A stretch of DNA of 17,883 nucleotides from Bacteroidota bacterium (GTDB taxonomy: Bacteria; Bacteroidota; Bacteroidia; UKL13-3): the NCBI GenBank assembly GCA_018883485.1, contig VEQB01000010.1, positions 1 to 17,883 on the forward strand. The letters run 5' to 3'. The position numbers were made by a program, and so were the translations under genes. The notes beneath the pieces were generated by a model, which was not told the origin of the DNA, made no database searches, and worked only from the letters and a program-made list of their open reading frames with translations. Numbering within the stretch: position 1 is the first letter of the stretch; every line of letters starts with the position of its first letter. Shown one piece after another: positions 13,965 to 17,883 of the stretch.

Positions 13965-14990
13965 TTATGACTGATTAACTTTTGATGCGAGTGCTTGTTC
14001 CCATTTCCAGGCGCTGCTCATACATTCTTCTAAAGATTTTTCTGTTCTCCAACCCAATTCGTTAGCGGCTTTATCGCAAGAGGCGTAAACTTGCACCACA
14101 TCTCCTGGGCGGCGCGCTCCTATTTTATAATTCAACTTAACACCACTTTCTTTTTCAAAGGTTTCAATTACTTCTAAAACAGAGTTTCCTTTTCCTGTGC
14201 CAAGGTTAAATACAGAGAAGTTTTCTTGGTATTTTTTCTGACCCAAAAATTCTATTGCTTTCACATGTGCTTTGGCTAAATCTATCACATGTATATAGTC
14301 TCTAATATTGGTGCCATCAGGAGTTGGATAATCATTGCCAAAAACAGTTAATACCTCTCTTTTGCCAATGGCAGTTTGGGTAATAAATGGCACTAAATTA
14401 CTAGGCACACCAAGTGGTAACTCGCCAATGAGTGCAGAATCGTGCGCCCCAACAGGATTAAAATACCTAAGAGAAACTACTTTCATTTCGCTGGCTTGGC
14501 TATAATCTCTAAGCACCTCTTCGCAAATTTGTTTGGTATTACCATAAGGTGAGTTGGCCACTGGAATAGGCGCATTTTCGTCAACGGGTGGGTTAGCCTC
14601 TCCATACACCGTGCAAGAAGAAGAGAACACAATTTGTTTAATCCCCGCAGCTTCCATGGCATATAATAGGTTTACCGTTCCTCCCACATTATTTTCATAA
14701 TATTTTAAAGGGTTGGCTACGCTTTCTCCTACGGCTTTATTTGCGGCAAAATGTATTACAGCATCAATTCCTTGTTGTGCTTTTAAGAATTCGGTTAAAG
14801 CAGCTTTATCTCTAATATCAACTTTACCAAAAACTAAGTCCTTACCCGTAATTTTTTTAATATTATCTAAAACTGCTGGCGAAGAATTGTCAAAATTATC
14901 TAGCGCTACCACTTCATAGCCCGCCTGTTGTAGCTCTACCACCGTATGAGAGCCAATATATCCAGTTCCTCCAGTTACAAGTATTTTCAT
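13965..14990 (-). CDS. galE: UDP-glucose 4-epimerase GalE
   Basis: 341 residues, the usual GalE length. It interconverts UDP-glucose and UDP-galactose with tightly bound NAD+. The Rossmann motif GGTGYIGSH is at 7-15, followed by VVALDNFDNSS as in GalE. The catalytic Ser/Thr region SSSCTVYG is at 123-130, with Tyr149 and Lys153 in YGNTK. RYFNPVGAH, the substrate-binding NLVPFITQ, and DGTNIRDYIHVIDLAKAH are further GalE hallmarks; the SCTVYG form separates it from RmlB (STDEVYG). ATG at 14988-14990. It supplies UDP-galactose for surface polysaccharides or serves galactose use; no Leloir-pathway kinase or transferase is adjacent. It is 47 nt downstream of purM. Confidence 0.95.
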   Translation of the reverse strand: MKILVTGGTGYIGSHTVVELQQAGYEVVALDNFDNSSPAVLDNIKKITGKDLVFGKVDIRDKAALTEFLKAQQGIDAVIHFAANKAVGESVANPLKYYENNVGGTVNLLYAMEAAGIKQIVFSSSCTVYGEANPPVDENAPIPVANSPYGNTKQICEEVLRDYSQASEMKVVSLRYFNPVGAHDSALIGELPLGVPSNLVPFITQTAIGKREVLTVFGNDYPTPDGTNIRDYIHVIDLAKAHVKAIEFLGQKKYQENFSVFNLGTGKGNSVLEVIETFEKESGVKLNYKIGARRPGDVVQVYASCDKAANELGWRTEKSLEECMSSAWKWEQALASKVNQS

Positions 14991-15037
14991 AGGTTAGTTA
15001 ATATGGTCGAAATTATATAAAAAAATTAAAATTTGGT

Positions 15038-16201
15038 TTAGTATACAAATCTACCATGGGCACTAACAATCTCTAATTCTTTTTTATCGCTTGGTTCAAC
15101 CCTACCTATTATTTGCGCTTCTATGCCAAATGCGTTGGCAATTTTTATAAGGTCTTCTGCCGTTTTTGGATCAGTATAAAACTCTAACAAATTACCCATA
15201 TTAAATACCTTATACATTTCTTCCCAACTGCTGCCACTTTGTGCTTGTATCATTTGAAACAACGCAGGAGTAGCAAACAAATTATCTTTAACAACTTTTA
15301 CCTTATCTGCAAAATGAAGAATTTTGGTTTGGCCTCCTCCTGTGCAATGCACCATGCCATGAATCTTATCAAAATGGGCATCTAAAATGGGCTTAATCAT
15401 AGGGGAGAAGCTGCGCGTTGGCGAAAGTATCATTTTACCTACATTAAGCGGATGCCCTTCTAATTGGTCTTGTAATTTTAGCTTACCTGTATATACCAAA
15501 TCCTTTGGTACCAGAGGGTCGTAGCTTTCTGCAATGCCTTGATAAAAATTACTTAATACATCGTGGCGCGCCATGGTTAAACCATTGCTGCCCATGCCGC
15601 CGTTGTATTCCTTTTCGTAGCTAGCTTGTCCATAAGAGGCAAAGCCAACAATTACATCGCCAGCTGCAATTTTATGATTGCTTATAATTTCGCTTCTTTT
15701 GGCCCTTGCGGTAACCGTAGAATCTACAATAATGGTGCGCACCAAATCGCCCACATCTGCTGTTTCGCCGCCTGTAGAATAAATTTGAATGCCTTGGTCG
15801 CGTAGCATTTCAATAAACTCTTCTGTACCTTCAATAATGGCTGCAATAACTTCCGCTGGAATTAAATTTTTATTTCGGCCAATGGTAGAAGAGAGGGTAA
15901 TATTTTGATATACGCCTGCACACAACAAATCATTTAAATTCATTACAATGGCATCTTGTGCTATGCCTTTCCATACGCTTACATCACCCGTTTCTTTCCA
16001 ATATAAATAGGCGAGGGATGATTTTGTGCCTGCGCCATCGGCATGCATCACATTGCAATAGTCGGGGCTACCGGCTAAGTAATCGGGCACAATTTTGCAA
16101 AAGGCTTTTGGGAATAATCCTTTGTCTAAATTTTTGATGGCGGCATGCACGTCTTCTTTTTGCGAAGACACACCACGTTTCATGTATTTATCTGAGCTCA
16201 T
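15038..16201 (-). CDS. purM: Phosphoribosylformylglycinamidine cyclo-ligase (AIR synthetase) PurM
   Basis: 387 residues from the ATG at 16199-16201. It uses ATP to close the imidazole ring of FGAM to AIR, the fifth step of de novo purine synthesis, in the cytosol. Signatures: YMKRGVSSQKEDVHAAI at the N terminus, HADGAGTKSSLAYLYW, DAIVMNLNDLLCAG (metal/ATP site), STGGETADVGDLVRT and HCTGGGQTKIL. This long form is the one usual in Bacteroidota. A TTG seven codons upstream (16220-16222) would add MPTFAGK, but family members begin at the MSSDKYMKRG region, so I use the ATG. It starts 32 nt after the OmpA-family gene. No other purine gene is near. Confidence 0.93.
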   Translation of the reverse strand: MSSDKYMKRGVSSQKEDVHAAIKNLDKGLFPKAFCKIVPDYLAGSPDYCNVMHADGAGTKSSLAYLYWKETGDVSVWKGIAQDAIVMNLNDLLCAGVYQNITLSSTIGRNKNLIPAEVIAAIIEGTEEFIEMLRDQGIQIYSTGGETADVGDLVRTIIVDSTVTARAKRSEIISNHKIAAGDVIVGFASYGQASYEKEYNGGMGSNGLTMARHDVLSNFYQGIAESYDPLVPKDLVYTGKLKLQDQLEGHPLNVGKMILSPTRSFSPMIKPILDAHFDKIHGMVHCTGGGQTKILHFADKVKVVKDNLFATPALFQMIQAQSGSSWEEMYKVFNMGNLLEFYTDPKTAEDLIKIANAFGIEAQIIGRVEPSDKKELEIVSAHGRFVY

Positions 16202-16233
16202 CTTGCCTGCAAAAGTAGGCAAATTACAATGCT

Positions 16234-17883
16234 TTACCGCTTGGGTTTATAATCTGTGCGTAATACTCTAATGGTGGTTCTTCTGTTTTGCTGGTGTTCT
16301 TCTTCACTGCAATCCACGTCGTCCGAGCAATCATTCACCAATTTGGTTTCTCCGTAACCCACAGGCACCAATCGGTCTTTGGCAATTCCTTTGCTTACCA
16401 AATAATCTACACAAGATTTAGCACGCTTTTGCGAGAGTTCTAAGTTATAAGCAGCTGGTGCACGGCTATCTGTATGCGAGGCCAATTCAATTACTAGGTT
16501 CGGGTTGAACCTAAGTATACTTGCCATGGAGTCTAACACCTTAGCTGCATCGGGTCTAATATCCCATTTGTCTAAGTCGTAATAAATACCTTCTAAGGTT
16601 AACTCTACATCTGCAGGAGGCACCAAATCTAAAGGCAACTCAATTTCTATGGTACTGTCTTTGGTAATATCTAGGGTGCTCACACTTTTATTGGCACTGT
16701 TAAAATAGGTTTCTTTAGCAGCCATAATTCCAAATACATCCTTTAGAGGTAACTCTGCAGAAAACAAACCTTTTTCGTTGGTTTTTATTTTCCATTGGTT
16801 ATTACCACCAAGATTTGTTGCCGATACTGCTGCTCCGCCAATAGGCTGCCCCGATTCTCTATCATACACCCTTCCTTTAACCAATACCACAATAGGCTTT
16901 ACGGCAATGCTATAAATATCATCATCTCCTTGTCCGCCTTCTCTATTAGAGCTAAAAAAAGCAATTGCACCACCATTGTTTCTTCTACTTTCGGGTATAA
17001 AACTAATGCTAAAATCATCTCCTCCAGAGTTAATAGGGTAACGCAAGTTTTCTGCTTTTTTAAAGGTATTGGTACTATCTGCCGTTTTAAACAAATCTAA
17101 ACCTCCCATGCCTAAAAAGCCTTTTGAAGAATAATAAACTACACCGTTTTCATCTACAAAAGGAAACATTTCATCTTCTGCACTATTTACATTTGCTCCC
17201 AAATTAATTGGCTTTCCCCAAACATCTTTAATGGCATCATACGCCACATACCAAATATCTTTTTTTCCAAAACCTCCAGGCATATCGCTGCTAAAATACA
17301 TGCGTTTGTTATCTGCAGTCATAGCAGGGTGCCCAATACTAAAACTATCGCTATTAAAGGGTAATGGTTTAGGTTCGAGCCAAGCTCCGTTTTGAAAATA
17401 GCTTACCAATACTTTACAAAATAAACCTTTGCCATCTCTGCCATTACATTGGGTAAAAAACACCATTGTTCCTGCTGTATCTAGCCACGCCACACCCTCA
17501 TTATAATTGGAGTTTAAGGTTTTTAAGGCTGTGGGTTTTGAGAAATTTTCATTGCTAAATTGGGCCTCAAATAGGTCGCAATATTTCTGCCCTGTCCATT
17601 CAAAAATTTCGCTGCCTTGGGCTTCTTTTCGGGTCGAACTAAATATAACTTTTCCTCCTTGGTAAAAGGGTGCATAATCACTTTGGTCTGTATTAATAGC
17701 ACTTTCATTTTTTACATTAAACTTTAAAGGATTGGCTTTCCAATCTCCAGCAAGCGCGCAACTAAGCATGGCTGTTTTACCATTAGGGTCTTCTGGTACT
17801 TCAAAATTATAATCGTAAAATGCTCTACTTGCCTCATCGTAGCGTTCAAAATTCTTTAGTAACTGGCCATAACTATATAGTAT
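16234..17883 (-). CDS. TPR / PD40 beta-propeller / CRD / OmpA-like outer-membrane protein (PorE-like architecture), 5' end off the window
   Basis: 549 residues are in frame from the right edge to TAA 16234-16236. An ATG at 17767-17769 is only internal, because the frame stays open above it with TPR-like sequence (YGQLLKNFERYDEASRAFYD). Then come PD40/WD40-like beta-propeller blades (YAPFYQGGKVIFSSTRKEAQ, GHPAMTADNKRMYFSSDMPG, FFSSNREGGQGDDDIYSI). A carboxypeptidase-regulatory-like domain follows (VKGRVYDRESGQPIGGAAVS). It ends with an OmpA-C peptidoglycan-binding domain: IYYDLDKWDIRPDAAKVLDS, ELASHTDSRAPAAYNLELSQ, KRAKSCVDYLVSKG, VGYGE and NRRTTIRVL. The His-Thr-Asp and Arg residues that grip diaminopimelate are present. 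This four-domain order is that of the T9SS protein PorE (PG1058), but Bacteroidota genomes carry paralogs. An OmpA-domain Cys pair (DCSDDVDC) may form a disulfide. Confidence 0.88.
   Translation of the reverse strand: MLYSYGQLLKNFERYDEASRAFYDYNFEVPEDPNGKTAMLSCALAGDWKANPLKFNVKNESAINTDQSDYAPFYQGGKVIFSSTRKEAQGSEIFEWTGQKYCDLFEAQFSNENFSKPTALKTLNSNYNEGVAWLDTAGTMVFFTQCNGRDGKGLFCKVLVSYFQNGAWLEPKPLPFNSDSFSIGHPAMTADNKRMYFSSDMPGGFGKKDIWYVAYDAIKDVWGKPINLGANVNSAEDEMFPFVDENGVVYYSSKGFLGMGGLDLFKTADSTNTFKKAENLRYPINSGGDDFSISFIPESRRNNGGAIAFFSSNREGGQGDDDIYSIAVKPIVVLVKGRVYDRESGQPIGGAAVSATNLGGNNQWKIKTNEKGLFSAELPLKDVFGIMAAKETYFNSANKSVSTLDITKDSTIEIELPLDLVPPADVELTLEGIYYDLDKWDIRPDAAKVLDSMASILRFNPNLVIELASHTDSRAPAAYNLELSQKRAKSCVDYLVSKGIAKDRLVPVGYGETKLVNDCSDDVDCSEEEHQQNRRTTIRVLRTDYKPKR

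Noticed and set aside
16202..16222. TTG at 16220-16222 as the start of purM
   Set aside because: It adds seven residues not typical of the family; the ATG at 16199-16201 fits the conserved N terminus.
16795..17100. 101-residue plus-strand open frame opposite the OmpA-family gene
   Set aside because: Antisense shadow of the propeller/CRD coding region, rich in Cys and Ser without domain features.
17767..17769. ATG as the true start of the OmpA-family gene
   Set aside because: The frame is open above it to the window edge with TPR-like sequence, and no signal peptide follows this Met.

Overview
The window looks like Bacteroidota chromosome. It is AT-rich and mostly coded on the minus strand. 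Several secreted proteins end in type IX secretion (T9SS) type A sorting domains, the start regions mostly lack Shine-Dalgarno sequences, and a few promoters fit the Bacteroidota pattern TTTG-N19-TAnnTTTG. All ten complete intact genes stop with TAA. The class or genus cannot be fixed from the sequence alone.

Layout, left to right. (1) Positions 1-3888, minus strand: a tight four-gene run transcribed rmlA, a bifunctional phosphoglucose/phosphomannose isomerase, a PHP-type protein-tyrosine phosphatase of the CpsB/YwqE kind, and a secreted DUF3887-alpha/beta hydrolase cut by the left edge. (2) Positions 3962-7642, plus strand: one 1226-residue secreted WG-repeat protein, the only plus-strand gene. 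(3) Positions 7639-8703, minus: rmlB, tail to tail with the WG gene; both TAA stops lie in one shared TTAA inside the loop of a perfect 7-bp hairpin. (4) Positions 8846-13738, minus: a decaying secreted-protein island. It holds a very large T9SS metalloprotease broken by an in-frame TGA, an in-frame TAA and a frameshift, an intact 277-residue T9SS-targeted protein of unknown function, and a degenerate second copy of that protein's 3' end. (5) Positions 13743-13949: a small antitoxin-like gene with an unusually perfect Shine-Dalgarno and no toxin beside it. (6) Positions 13965-17883, minus: galE, purM, and the C-terminal 549 residues of a TPR/PD40 beta-propeller/CRD/OmpA protein with the architecture of the T9SS component PorE, cut by the right edge.

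How the genes fit together. rmlA, rmlB, galE, the sugar-phosphate isomerase and the PHP phosphatase are the nucleotide-sugar supply and phosphotyrosine control of a surface polysaccharide. Glycosyltransferases, rmlC, rmlD and the matching tyrosine kinase are not in the window. The second theme is T9SS cargo plus a possible T9SS or envelope anchor protein.

I see no tRNA, rRNA, CRISPR array, transposase or prophage gene. I do not see a convincing new multi-gene system. The best leads are the multiply interrupted metalloprotease, the Ser-to-Gly change at the hydrolase nucleophile, the orphan antitoxin-like gene at a duplication scar, and the stop-codon hairpin between rmlB and the WG gene.
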